Positions 1 to 7,403 of a stretch of DNA of 40,338 nt are shown here, piece after piece. The stretch comes from JBAXEO01 sp964541375 (GTDB taxonomy: Bacteria > Actinomycetota > Coriobacteriia > Anaerosomatales > JAAXUF01): positions 1-40,338 of the forward strand of contig CAZIPT010000013.1 of NCBI GenBank assembly GCA_964541375.1, given 5' to 3'. Under the pieces are notes generated by a model, which did no database searches, was not told where the DNA came from, and worked only from the letters and a program-made list of their open reading frames with translations. Every line of letters begins with the position of its first letter. Within the stretch, counting starts at the first letter, position 1. The position numbers and the translations under genes were made by a program.

Positions 1-1
1 A

Positions 2-667
2 ACGATCGTGTTCGGGCAGACCGAGTGTTCGCCCGGCATGACGCAGACCCGCGCAGACGACTCGCTCGAGCTGCGCGTAAACACCGTGGGCAGGGTCCTG
101 CCGCATATCGCGGGCGAGATCGTCGACCCCGAGACCGGCAGGGAGTGCCCGCCCGATGTTCCCGGCGAGATCGTGACCCGCGGCTACCATATCATGAAGG
201 GGTACTACAAGATGCCCGAGGCCACCTTTCAGGCGATCGACGCGGACGGCTGGCTGCACACCGGGGACATCGGCACCGTCGATGAGGCCGGGTACTTCAA
301 GATCACCAGCCGCCTGAAGGACATGATCATCCGCGGCGGCGAGAACATCTACCCGCGCGAGATCGAGGAGTTCCTCTACACCATGCCGGGCATCGAAGAC
401 GCGCAGGTTGTGGGCGTGCCCGACGCCAAGTACGGTGAGGTCGTCGGCGCGTTCGTCCGCCTTAAGGCCGGCGCCGACATCACCGAGGGCGACGTACAGG
501 AGTTCGCTCGCGCGCGAATGGCGCGCTACAAGGCGCCCAAGTACGTCTTCTTCGTCGACGAGTACCCCATGACCGCCAGCGGCAAGATCCAGAAGTTCAA
601 GCTGCGCGACACAGCCGCCGAGATACTGGGTCTGGGCGACGTGAACGTGTTCGCGAGCGAGGCATAG
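2..667 (+). CDS. Acyl-CoA synthetase / AMP-binding enzyme, C-terminal part (5' truncated)
   Basis: This is the last 221 codons of an ANL-superfamily acyl-CoA synthetase, which activates a carboxylic acid with ATP to an acyl-adenylate and then a CoA thioester. The reading frame is open from base 2, so the true start lies upstream of the window. The first residues contain the FGQTE motif (equivalent to YGxTE), followed by the WLHTGDIG motif, whose Asp binds the ribose of AMP. The hinge region (SRLKDMIIRGGENIYPREIE) comes next, and the catalytic lysine is in the terminal SGKIQKFKLR. The sequence resembles medium- or long-chain fatty acyl-CoA ligases of the FadD/AlkK type, but the substrate cannot be read from this part. 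The gene ends 63 bases before the next start and may form a transcription unit with it. Confidence 0.93.
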   Translation, partial: TIVFGQTECSPGMTQTRADDSLELRVNTVGRVLPHIAGEIVDPETGRECPPDVPGEIVTRGYHIMKGYYKMPEATFQAIDADGWLHTGDIGTVDEAGYFKITSRLKDMIIRGGENIYPREIEEFLYTMPGIEDAQVVGVPDAKYGEVVGAFVRLKAGADITEGDVQEFARARMARYKAPKYVFFVDEYPMTASGKIQKFKLRDTAAEILGLGDVNVFASEA

Positions 668-730
668 GGCATGTTCACCGTGTACGGCACCGGCAAGGTG
701 CTCTCGGAAGGAGCTGGAAAGGTGATTCCA

Positions 731-1510
731 ATGAAGAGGGTCTCAGCGTTCGCACTCGTCGGGCTCCTCGTGGCGACCGCTTTGTTGGCCGGGTGCTCCT
801 CATCCGGTGGGACGACCAAGTCCGCCGGCGATCTCACGGGCAAGGAATGGGGCCTTGTTGGAGCCAGCACAGATTCGCGTGAACTGGGCCTTGCGGGAAT
901 CACCGCCACATTCAAGGCGGGCCAGCTCAGTGGATTCTCGGGGGTCAACCAGTACAGCGGCCCCTACACGGCCAAGTCCGATGGCACGTTCAAGGCCGGT
1001 CCACTCGTAGGGACGCTGATGGCCGGCCCAGAGCCCCTCATGAAGGCCGAGAGCACTTATCTCAAGTTGCTCGAGGGCTGCGACTCGTACAAGGTCGAGG
1101 CGGGTACGCTCACCCTCTCCACCGGGGGAAAAGTGACTCTGACCTATAACGAGGCGGCAAAGGCGGAACTGCCCGGCAGTGACTGGGTCGTGACCGGCTA
1201 CAACAATGGCAAGGAAGCGGTGACCAGCCCTACGGCGGACTCGACACTGACGGTGACGTTCGGCGTCGACGGCAAGGTCAGCGGCGAAGGTGGCGTGAAC
1301 CGCTTCCTGGGCGACTACGAGGCAACTGACAAGACGGTGAAGATCGGGCCCCTTCAGTCCACCAAGATGGCCGGGCCACCTGAGCTGATGACGCAGGAGG
1401 CTGCCTACCTGGCCGCGCTCCAGAACTCGACCACCTGGGAGATATCGTCGCGCAAGCTCACGATGCGCGACGCGAGCGGGGCGATGCAGGTCCTGGGCAT
1501 CAAGCACTAG
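731..1510 (+). CDS. Lipoprotein with two META (HslJ-like) domains
   Basis: This is a 259-residue secreted lipoprotein. The N-terminus is a charged/hydrophobic signal peptide ending in a lipobox (LLAGC, Cys near residue 20). Two tandem META domains follow, each with the hallmark SG..GVNxxxGxY segment and the G-P-L-x-x-T-x-M-A-G-P stretch: the first at about residues 33-135, the second at about 145-255. META/HslJ domains are known in heat-inducible outer-membrane or secreted proteins (E. coli HslJ, novobiocin resistance), but the molecular role is unclear. I chose the ATG at 731 because it puts the signal peptide at the N-terminus and has a purine-rich site (GGAAAGG) upstream. A longer frame from 671 would add 20 residues with no signal character. 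Confidence 0.85.
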   Translation: MKRVSAFALVGLLVATALLAGCSSSGGTTKSAGDLTGKEWGLVGASTDSRELGLAGITATFKAGQLSGFSGVNQYSGPYTAKSDGTFKAGPLVGTLMAGPEPLMKAESTYLKLLEGCDSYKVEAGTLTLSTGGKVTLTYNEAAKAELPGSDWVVTGYNNGKEAVTSPTADSTLTVTFGVDGKVSGEGGVNRFLGDYEATDKTVKIGPLQSTKMAGPPELMTQEAAYLAALQNSTTWEISSRKLTMRDASGAMQVLGIKH

Positions 1511-1519
1511 CCTCGAGAG

Positions 1520-2266
1520 CTAACCGACCACGAACCAGGCAAACCGAGTCGTGTTCGGTGCCTTCTTGTTCAGGTTCACCCTGAACTGCGTGGTGCTGAT
1601 TCGCGCAGCGCTGGCGAGGTAGACGCCGCTCCCGGCGTTCTGCAGGGTGGCGAAGACGAGCGCGGTTGTCGCGAGGCCGCTCGGCACCGTGACCGTCGCC
1701 GACTTCTTCTTCTTTGCGACCGAGCCCACCCCGGAGCGCGAGAATGCCGCTCGCCCGTACACGTTGAGTGCGGTAGCGCCTGCGGGTGCGCTCGCGTCCA
1801 CGCCCACGCCGTCGATCGGAGCGATTGCACGGACAGCCGTGCCGCTGGCGACGGCGCAGTCCGCCTTGAGAGCGGTTCCGTATGCGGCGTCTGTGGTGGC
1901 GTGAACGCCGTACTGGTTGGGGCTGCTAGTCGAGCCCCGAACGCCTGAAGAGCCATGCGGGGAGACCGTGGTCGAGTAGCCGAAGACACCACTCATCGGC
2001 GACAGAGCACCGCCATCGTCGTGACACAGGTCGGCCCAGACTTGGTACGCACCACCCATCGTGCCATCGGTGGTGCGCAGCACCAGAGAGCTCAGGCTGC
2101 CGACTCGAACCCCACCGACGACGATGCCATCGCCGTTCGCCGCAATCGCCGGTTGCGGTATTGTCACGGATGCGACATAGCCTGCGGCCAACGCCAGTCC
2201 ACCTGAGATCATGTCTCGCCGGGACAGCCGTGGCGCTTTGCGGGGTTCCCTTTCACTTGCGGGCAT
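1520..2266 (-). CDS. Exported hypothetical protein with twin-arginine-type signal
   Basis: The 248-residue product has an N-terminal SRRDM motif followed by a hydrophobic stretch (about residues 20-40) ending in an AxA-like cleavage region, which suggests Tat-dependent export. The mature part is rich in Gly, Ser, Thr and Ala. It has segments resembling beta-helical or fibre-like surface proteins (repeated GV-x-A/G turns, about residues 95-180) and a lysine patch (KKKK) before a C-terminal beta-rich segment. I do not recognise a family. The ATG at 2266 is preceded by GAGGAG at suitable spacing and is preferred over an in-frame start 18 bases further upstream. The gene is convergent with the META lipoprotein, with only 9 bases between stops. 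Confidence 0.65.
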   Translation of the reverse strand: MPASEREPRKAPRLSRRDMISGGLALAAGYVASVTIPQPAIAANGDGIVVGGVRVGSLSSLVLRTTDGTMGGAYQVWADLCHDDGGALSPMSGVFGYSTTVSPHGSSGVRGSTSSPNQYGVHATTDAAYGTALKADCAVASGTAVRAIAPIDGVGVDASAPAGATALNVYGRAAFSRSGVGSVAKKKKSATVTVPSGLATTALVFATLQNAGSGVYLASAARISTTQFRVNLNKKAPNTTRFAWFVVG

Positions 2267-2456
2267 CGTGGCTCCTCTCGACAATGGCCCCCCTCAAGGG
2301 CCGATGCCTCACAAGCCGCAGCAAGCGCCGCGCCCAACGATTGGCTGGAGCGACAGCAGTCCAGTAGGCGGCGCATCGAGTCGGCCGACGGGGGCTTATG
2401 CGGAACCCTCTCGCCCAATGCTGGGGTCCCAGGCCTGCGATACGCGATCCTGCAAG

Positions 2457-2699
2457 CTACTTCTTCTTGAGCTTCTTCTCGGAGCCATCGCAGTAGGGCG
2501 GCTTCTTGGTGAGGCCGCAGTTGCAGATCTTGACCGTCTTCTTCTCGGCGATCTTGAACTTCACGGGCTTGGCGCCCTTGCAGGTGCCGTCACACCACGG
2601 CGTCTTCTTGGTCTTGCCGCAGGCACACCACTTGTAGCTGCCCGGCTTGAGTTCGATCTTGAGCGGGTGAGTCTTGTCCTTCATGTGTTCGAACTTCAC
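2457..2699 (-). CDS. Dual CDGSH-type iron-sulfur protein with altered fourth ligands
   Basis: This small basic protein (80 residues) contains two CDGSH iron-sulfur (mitoNEET/CISD-like) motifs in tandem. Motif 1 is C25-x-C27, then T-x3-P-W-C36-D-G-T-C40. Motif 2 is C59-x-C61, then T-x3-P-Y-C70-D-G-S-E74. The family normally holds a [2Fe-2S] cluster with three Cys and one His. Here the His is Cys in motif 1 and Glu in motif 2, so cluster stability or redox behaviour may differ. The C-terminus is a lysine run. A GTG start at 2699 is used because GAGAGGTG precedes it at normal spacing; an ATG five codons later is possible. The gene lies 12 bases after the CapA-like gene on the same strand and is probably cotranscribed with it. 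Confidence 0.88.
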   Translation of the reverse strand: MKFEHMKDKTHPLKIELKPGSYKWCACGKTKKTPWCDGTCKGAKPVKFKIAEKKTVKICNCGLTKKPPYCDGSEKKLKKK

Positions 2700-2711
2700 G
2701 GATGCACCTCT

Positions 2712-3923
2712 CTACTTGCCGGGGCCGAAGTTTCCCTCGGCGTCTAGCTCGAACGTGTCCGGGAAGTCACTTGCCGAGAGCTTTTCGACGAGCTTGCCGG
2801 ACGTGTTCTTCTTGTCGACCGCCGGCACGCCCGGATCGGCGAGCTTCAGCGACAGCCAGCGTCCACCCAGAATCTCCCCGTTCTTGTCCATCTTCACCGT
2901 GAGCAGTCCCGAGAGCGACAGGTTGCCGCCCTGTCCGAAGTTGCCCCATCCCGCGAAGTTGCCCAGCGAGTACGCGATGAGCTTGCCTTTGTAGCGCTCG
3001 ACTCCGCGCACCACGTGCGGTCCGGAGCCCAGCACCGCACTCGCACCGGCGTCGATCATCGCGTGTGAGAAGGCGCGGGGGTCGCCGCGGAACTCGCCGT
3101 ACGCTTTCTCCGCGCCTTTCGGCGTGCGCGTCTTGTCGGCGCCCTCGGCACCGGCGTGGATGAGAACCACGACCACGTCGGCCTTCGTCTTCGCCTTGCG
3201 GACGAGCTTCTGAGCTGCAGGTATGTTGGAGATAGGCGCGTTCCAGCGGTACGGCGAGAAGGCGACGAAGGCGACCTTGACGCCGTTGGCTTCTCGCACC
3301 GTGACCTGCCCGGGAAGGCCGGTTGCGCCGATGCCGTTGTCGGCGAGCGCTTTGCGCGTGGCCGAGAGGCCCGGCTCGAGGTAGTCGTAGGCGTGGTTGT
3401 TCGCGAGGCTCATCACGTCGAAGCCCGCCCACGCCAGCGCCTCTGCGTTCTTGGGCGGCGCCTGGAACGAGTAGCTGTTGGATCCGCCGCCTTTCGACTT
3501 GCCGCCGCTTCCAAAGGTACCCTCGAGATTGCCGACCATGAGGTCTGGGGCCCGGAGTTGCTCGCGCACCTTCTCGAAGAGCGCCCGGCCGTTTCTGGGT
3601 GGCGAACCGTACTTCGAGCCTGGCGTGGTGTCGCCGACCCAACCGATCACGATCTCACCGGGCATGGGTTGGGCTGCCGCGATGCCGGAGGGCACGGTCG
3701 CACCGGTGGACGGCACGGTCGGCCGCGCTGCCGAGGAGGCTGGCGAGCTGCTCGGCGGCAGCGACGCCGTGGGGGCCGCCGCCTCGAGCGTCGTCGCGGC
3801 GCGCGGACCGACCTTGGGCGTGCATCCGGCTACGCTCGCGATTGCAGCGAGAGTGAGCAGACTGAGCGCCGCGGCGGCGGTGTAAAGCGGGCGGCGTGAG
3901 GGCGGCTCCGGGCGCCAGTGCAT
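2712..3923 (-). CDS. CapA-family lipoprotein (PGA_cap metallophosphatase-like)
   Basis: This 403-residue lipoprotein has a signal peptide ending in SVAGC (Cys about residue 33), a low-complexity Ala/Pro/Ser linker, and a PGA_cap domain (about residues 95-370). The domain is the calcineurin-like fold of the CapA/PgsA poly-gamma-glutamate capsule proteins. Visible family motifs are GDTTPG, the NLEG segment, SLANNHAYDY, VLIHAGAE, GSGPHVVRGVE and SLGNF, which carry the expected metal-binding His/Asn/Asp residues. No capsule synthase genes are nearby, so a role in polymer release or in an unrelated surface phosphoester reaction is equally possible. The ATG at 3923 places the signal peptide correctly; a longer frame would overlap the divergent oxidoreductase gene. 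Confidence 0.85.
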   Translation of the reverse strand: MHWRPEPPSRRPLYTAAAALSLLTLAAIASVAGCTPKVGPRAATTLEAAAPTASLPPSSSPASSAARPTVPSTGATVPSGIAAAQPMPGEIVIGWVGDTTPGSKYGSPPRNGRALFEKVREQLRAPDLMVGNLEGTFGSGGKSKGGGSNSYSFQAPPKNAEALAWAGFDVMSLANNHAYDYLEPGLSATRKALADNGIGATGLPGQVTVREANGVKVAFVAFSPYRWNAPISNIPAAQKLVRKAKTKADVVVVLIHAGAEGADKTRTPKGAEKAYGEFRGDPRAFSHAMIDAGASAVLGSGPHVVRGVERYKGKLIAYSLGNFAGWGNFGQGGNLSLSGLLTVKMDKNGEILGGRWLSLKLADPGVPAVDKKNTSGKLVEKLSASDFPDTFELDAEGNFGPGK

Positions 3924-4000
3924 AGTGCGGCGTGGAAGAGTCGGCAAGGGCTGGAGTCCTCCATCAACAACGGTCGGCGTGCGCGCGTGGCGCGCGCGTG

Positions 4001-4006
4001 TACAAT
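4001..4006 (+). promoter_or_regulatory. Possible -10 element before the oxidoreductase gamma gene
   Basis: TACAAT, five of six matches to TATAAT, lies 21-33 bases before the possible start codons of the gamma-subunit gene in a divergent intergenic region. I find no good -35 hexamer at 16-18 bases; that position is an alternating GC tract. This is a weak prediction. Confidence 0.35.
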
Positions 4007-4026
4007 CTACCCGAGATTGACCGAGC

Positions 4027-4611
4027 ATGAGGGGCCAGATGCGCATCGCCGAGAAGACCGTCTACGAGATCCGCTGGCACGGCCGCGGGGGGCAGGGCGC
4101 CGTGACGAGCGCCAAGATCCTCGCCGACGCCGCGTACCGTAGCGGGTTTGTCGGCGTCACCTCCCAGCCCTCGTTCGGCGCCGAGCGGCGGGGCGCGCCT
4201 ATCACGGCTTCCACGCGGCTCGCGCACGAGCAGATTCGAGTTCTGAATCAGGTTACCGAGCCCGACATAGTGGTGGTGCTCGACGACTCGCTGCTACAGG
4301 TGGGCGGCGCAACGTCGGGCGTCAAGCCCGGCGGCATGGTGATCGTCAACACCACGAAGCCGGTTGCTGAACTGGCGATCGATGGCGACTACGCGGTGGT
4401 CACGGCCGACGTGACCGGTGCAGCTGAGGCGGTCGATCTGATCGTCGGAGGGCAGCCGATGGTGTCGACCGCCATTCTCGGCAGTTTTGCCGCGGCAACG
4501 GGACTCATCGATATGGACAGCGTTGAGCGGGCAATCGGGTACGTATTCTCTGGCAAGGCCGCATCCAAGAACGTTGAAGCGGCGCGCATCGCTTACGAGT
4601 GCACACACTGA
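4027..4611 (+). CDS. porC: 2-oxoacid:ferredoxin oxidoreductase, gamma subunit
   Basis: The 194-residue product is the gamma (PorC/VorC-type) subunit of a pyruvate or 2-oxoacid:ferredoxin oxidoreductase, the domain that helps bind CoA. Diagnostic features are the RWHGRGGQGAVT motif near the N-terminus and SQPSFGAERRGAP, both strongly conserved in the family, followed by a Rossmann-like core (PDIVVVLDDSLL). Subunits delta, alpha and beta are found 1.2-5 kb downstream, separated by unrelated genes, so the complex is assembled from a dispersed locus. Either the ATG at 4027 or one at 4039 could be the start; GAGGGG precedes the second more closely. The gene symbol assumes pyruvate specificity, which is inferred from the alpha subunit. 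Confidence 0.92.
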   Translation: MRGQMRIAEKTVYEIRWHGRGGQGAVTSAKILADAAYRSGFVGVTSQPSFGAERRGAPITASTRLAHEQIRVLNQVTEPDIVVVLDDSLLQVGGATSGVKPGGMVIVNTTKPVAELAIDGDYAVVTADVTGAAEAVDLIVGGQPMVSTAILGSFAAATGLIDMDSVERAIGYVFSGKAASKNVEAARIAYECTH

Positions 4612-4634
4612 CCACCAAACGGCAGGAGATACTG

Positions 4635-5144
4635 ATGGACAAGGCACGGCTCAATCGGTTGGCCAAGAGAACGCTGGTACTGGTCGTCATCTGCCTCTCG
4701 TTGGTGGCGTTGCTCGTCACAGGGTGCTCGGGTGGAACGTCCGGCGGCGCGAGTTCCGACCAGAAGGCGCAGCTCGAGACGGTCGCCAAGTTCTACAAAG
4801 CCCAGGGCAACCTCGACATCCCGGGCATGCGCGCCGCGCTCTACGATCCCAAGGATGCGGCCGGTCTCGCGACGGCCACCGTTCCTCCGGGTGCGCAGAA
4901 GGCGGAGGTCATCTCGAAGTCCGTCGGTGACACGATCGTCATCACGATTCCCTCGCAGGAGCTCACGATGACCGCCTCGGCGGCAAAGACGCCAGTGAAC
5001 GCGGTGGTCGTATCGGCGCCGACCGGGCAGTCCACGACGCTGATCATGAAGAAGGACGGCAGCGTCTGGAAGATCGACGTCGTCGAGACCGAGAAGGCAA
5101 ACGCCGCCCCCGCCGGCGCATCGGGCGGGACGACCAAGCCGTAG
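4635..5144 (+). CDS. Small lipoprotein, unknown function
   Basis: This 169-residue protein has a positively charged N-terminus, a hydrophobic segment and a lipobox (LVTGC, Cys about residue 31). The mature part (about 110 residues, containing the segment FYKAQGNLDIPGMRAALYDP) has the size and helix-then-sheet pattern of NTF2-like/DUF4878 secreted domains, but I cannot assign it firmly. It ends in a Gly/Ala/Pro-rich tail. The start at 4635 is supported by GGCAGGAG at good spacing. It follows the gamma-subunit gene by 23 bases and may share its transcript, although nothing in the sequence links it to the oxidoreductase functionally. Confidence 0.75.
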   Translation: MDKARLNRLAKRTLVLVVICLSLVALLVTGCSGGTSGGASSDQKAQLETVAKFYKAQGNLDIPGMRAALYDPKDAAGLATATVPPGAQKAEVISKSVGDTIVITIPSQELTMTASAAKTPVNAVVVSAPTGQSTTLIMKKDGSVWKIDVVETEKANAAPAGASGGTTKP

Positions 5145-5176
5145 CGACACCGCTAGTCGTAGTGACACCGCTGGAT

Positions 5177-5208
5177 GTAGCCGGGCCGCCGACGCGTGGC
5201 CCGGCTAC
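5177..5208. terminator. Bidirectional terminator-like hairpin
   Basis: A perfect 11-bp stem (GTAGCCGGGCC / GGCCCGGCTAC) with a 10-base loop lies between two convergent genes and overlaps the stop codon of the PsiE-like gene. There is no strong T-run on either side. Just upstream, an 18-base unit (GTAGCGACACCGCTAGTC, 5141-5158) is imperfectly repeated in tandem. Confidence 0.6.
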
Positions 5209-5675
5209 TCCTCGCCGCTGCGCTCCGGGCCGAGCTGCTTCGCCCACTTGATGGCCATATAGGCCGCTGCCAGCCCGAAGAACAGCGATGCGATGCCGAT
5301 TATGGAAAGCGGCGAGTACTTGGTCAGGTCCAGCAGGACGACCTTTCGCGCCAGCGCGATCATGGCGACCAGGAGCACGATCTCGGCGTGGACCTGGTGG
5401 TCCTTGAAGTAGACTTCGACGGTCTCGACCAGCTCCAGGGCGATCAGCACCGACAAGAAGAGGCCGAAAGCGCCGAGCAACTCGGATTCGGTCAGAAGCA
5501 CCTCGCCGTGCGCGATTCCGGGGATGGCGTAGGTCAGCGGGAGCCAGAAGAGCTCAACTACCGCGATGCCGAGCAAGACGAACATCATGATCAGCAAGAA
5601 GCCGGCGACAACGCGCTTGCCCTTCTCGGCCACTCGGATCAATGGATGCTTCTGGCCGTCCTTGGGCTGCTCCAA
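5205..5675 (-). CDS. PsiE-family (phosphate-starvation-inducible) membrane protein
   Basis: This membrane protein of 156 residues has four predicted transmembrane helices. It contains the conserved PsiE core: a first helix (VVAGFLLIMMFVLLGIAVVEL), a second helix ending in ALELVETVEVYFKDH, the loop HQVHAEIVLLVAMIALARKV, and a last helix near the C-terminus. PsiE proteins are induced by phosphate starvation in enterobacteria, but their biochemical role is unknown. The frame runs open to 5867, but that would overlap the delta-subunit gene and code for low-quality sequence. The TTG at 5675, preceded by GAGGGGG at six bases, is therefore chosen. Confidence 0.8.
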   Translation of the reverse strand: MEQPKDGQKHPLIRVAEKGKRVVAGFLLIMMFVLLGIAVVELFWLPLTYAIPGIAHGEVLLTESELLGAFGLFLSVLIALELVETVEVYFKDHQVHAEIVLLVAMIALARKVVLLDLTKYSPLSIIGIASLFFGLAAAYMAIKWAKQLGPERSGEE

Positions 5676-5804
5676 CCCGATCCCCCTCGCAATCGCGCAC
5701 GTGTCACGCGCGCCGTCTCCGCCCGCCGCCGCACCCACCCTCTCCCGGGCACAGTCTAGCGCAGCCGACGGTCTGGTGCCCCGGACTCCGGGGGTGCCAA
5801 CGAC

Positions 5805-5813
5805 TGATATCAT
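5805..5813 (+). promoter_or_regulatory. Possible extended -10 promoter for the delta-alpha genes
   Basis: TGATATCAT fits an extended -10 (TGn-TATNAT) and lies 41 bases before the delta-subunit start. No convincing -35 hexamer is seen, as is usual for extended -10 promoters. It would separate delta-alpha transcription from the upstream gamma gene. Confidence 0.35.
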
Positions 5814-5853
5814 CGGGATAAGCATTCGCCGTGAGTTACGAGGAGCGAGCCAC

Positions 5854-6183
5854 ATGGCCAGCGGCACCGCCGAGAACCAGATCGCGCAGTCCAGACCGTC
5901 GGTAGGGGAAGCAGGAGCGACGGGCGACTGGCGCAGCAGGCATCCCGTGATCGACCCCGCGCTGTGTCTGGCCGTGAAGAACGGCAGCGAGACGTGTCAG
6001 CTCTGCTGGGTCTACTGCCCCGACGCATGCATCACCCGTGGCGTCCCGCCGCAGGTCGACCTCGCCTACTGCAAGGGTTGCGGGATCTGTGCGGTCGAGT
6101 GCCCCGGCAAGGCCATCGAGATGGTGGCAGAGGGCGAGCACGGCGCCTGCGAGATCATCGCCGCCGAGAGGATCGAGCGATGA
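5854..6183 (+). CDS. porD: 2-oxoacid:ferredoxin oxidoreductase, delta (ferredoxin) subunit
   Basis: This 109-residue ferredoxin-like subunit carries electrons from the TPP-containing core to external ferredoxin through two [4Fe-4S] clusters. The PorD hallmark segment GDWRSRHPVID is present. Cluster 2 is standard (C73-x2-C76-x2-C79-x3-C83-P). Cluster 1 is C38-x9-C48-x2-C51-x3-C55-P, that is, seven residues are inserted between the first and second ligands compared with the usual CxxCxxCxxxCP. The start at 5854 has GAGGAG upstream. The stop overlaps the start of the alpha gene (ATGA), which indicates translational coupling. Confidence 0.92.
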   Translation: MASGTAENQIAQSRPSVGEAGATGDWRSRHPVIDPALCLAVKNGSETCQLCWVYCPDACITRGVPPQVDLAYCKGCGICAVECPGKAIEMVAEGEHGACEIIAAERIER

Positions 6184-7403
6184 GCGCCCGCGAGGACGTC
6201 ACCACCGTCGTCATCACCGGCAACGAGGCCGCCGCCGCCGCCGCCAAGCTGGCGCGCGTGCAGGTCATCGCCGCCTACCCGATCACACCGCAGTCACCGG
6301 TCGTCGAGCAGCTCTCGGCGTGGGTCGAGTCCGGCGAGCTGCCCGCGGAGTTCGTCACCGTCGAGTCCGAGCACTCGGCTCTCACAGTCTGCATAACCGC
6401 ATCGACGGTGGGTGCGCGCGTCTTCACCGCGACGTCCGCCAACGGGCTCGCCTACATGACCGAGCAGGTCTGGTGGGCCGCCGGAGCGCGGCTCCCTATC
6501 GTGATGTGCGTGGCAAACCGCGCGATGGCCGCACCGTGGAACGTGCTCAACGACCAGCAGGACTCGATGAGCGTGCGCGACGCCGGCTGGGTCCAGCTCT
6601 ACTGCCGAGACAACCAGGAGATCCTCGACACCACGCTGCAGGCATACCGCATCGCAGAGCAGCTCCACGTGCCGGTCATGGTGTGCTACGACGGCTTCCT
6701 GCTTTCGCACACGGTCATGCCGGTCGAGCTCGTCGACGCCGAGACGGCCGATGCGTTTCTGCCGCCCTACACCACGCCGCTGACGGTCGTGGATCCCGAC
6801 GACCCTCGCAACATCGGTCCGGTCACGATCGCAGAGCCGCGCGCGGATGCCCGTGGCATCGTGCGTCCCGGATACATGGAGATACGTCAGCAGCTGCACG
6901 CCGAGCTGCTGGAGGCGCTCGACGTCATCCCGGCTGTCGACGCCGAGCTCGGCGCGCTCACCGGTCGTGTCTGGGGCGGCCTGACCTGGGAGTATCAGCT
7001 CGACGACGCCGAACTCGTGCTCGTCGCGGCCGGGTCGCTCGGAATGCAGCTCACTGTGGCGGTGGATCAGCTTCGTGCGCAGGGCTTGAAAGCCGGCGTT
7101 CTCGGCATACGGGCGTACCGGCCATTTCCCGCGCAGGCGCTTCGCGACAAGCTGATGGGCCGCAAGGGCGTGCTCGTGTACGACAAGGCGGTCTCGTACG
7201 GCTATGCGGGCCCGATCTGCAACGACGTGCGCGCCGCGCTGTACGGAGAGCCGGGCGCTCCCGTCGTGTGGGGAGCGGTCTGCGGTCTGGGCGGGCGCGA
7301 CGTGTCACCCGAGCAGCTGGCCGATGCCGCGCTACGTGCACTGGCCGACGGTCACGCCGGCGTGGTGCATCGGCCGACCGACTGGATCAACCTCAAGCCG
7401 TAG
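6180..7403 (+). CDS. porA: 2-oxoacid (pyruvate):ferredoxin oxidoreductase, alpha subunit
   Basis: The 407-residue alpha subunit catalyses, together with beta, the CoA-dependent oxidative decarboxylation of a 2-oxoacid (or the reverse carboxylation) with ferredoxin. The N-terminal pyrimidine-binding domain shows AAYPITPQSPVVE, the conserved VESEHSA with catalytic Glu, and the NDQQDSMSVRDAGW segment typical of pyruvate-type rather than 2-oxoglutarate-type enzymes. Domain II (about residues 250-400) has the LVAAGSLGMQL and RAYRPFP motifs. It is translationally coupled to the delta gene by a 4-base overlap. Its 3' end overlaps the convergent Rex-like gene by 11 bases. Pyruvate specificity is inferred; branched-chain oxoacids cannot be excluded. 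Confidence 0.93.
   Translation: MSAREDVTTVVITGNEAAAAAAKLARVQVIAAYPITPQSPVVEQLSAWVESGELPAEFVTVESEHSALTVCITASTVGARVFTATSANGLAYMTEQVWWAAGARLPIVMCVANRAMAAPWNVLNDQQDSMSVRDAGWVQLYCRDNQEILDTTLQAYRIAEQLHVPVMVCYDGFLLSHTVMPVELVDAETADAFLPPYTTPLTVVDPDDPRNIGPVTIAEPRADARGIVRPGYMEIRQQLHAELLEALDVIPAVDAELGALTGRVWGGLTWEYQLDDAELVLVAAGSLGMQLTVAVDQLRAQGLKAGVLGIRAYRPFPAQALRDKLMGRKGVLVYDKAVSYGYAGPICNDVRAALYGEPGAPVVWGAVCGLGGRDVSPEQLADAALRALADGHAGVVHRPTDWINLKP

Noticed and set aside
3978..4003. Alternating GC tract (repeated GCGCGCGTG) before the gamma-subunit gene, a possible Z-DNA-forming or regulatory tract
   Set aside because: High GC makes such runs common, and nothing else in the gap supports a specific role beyond replacing a recognisable -35 element.
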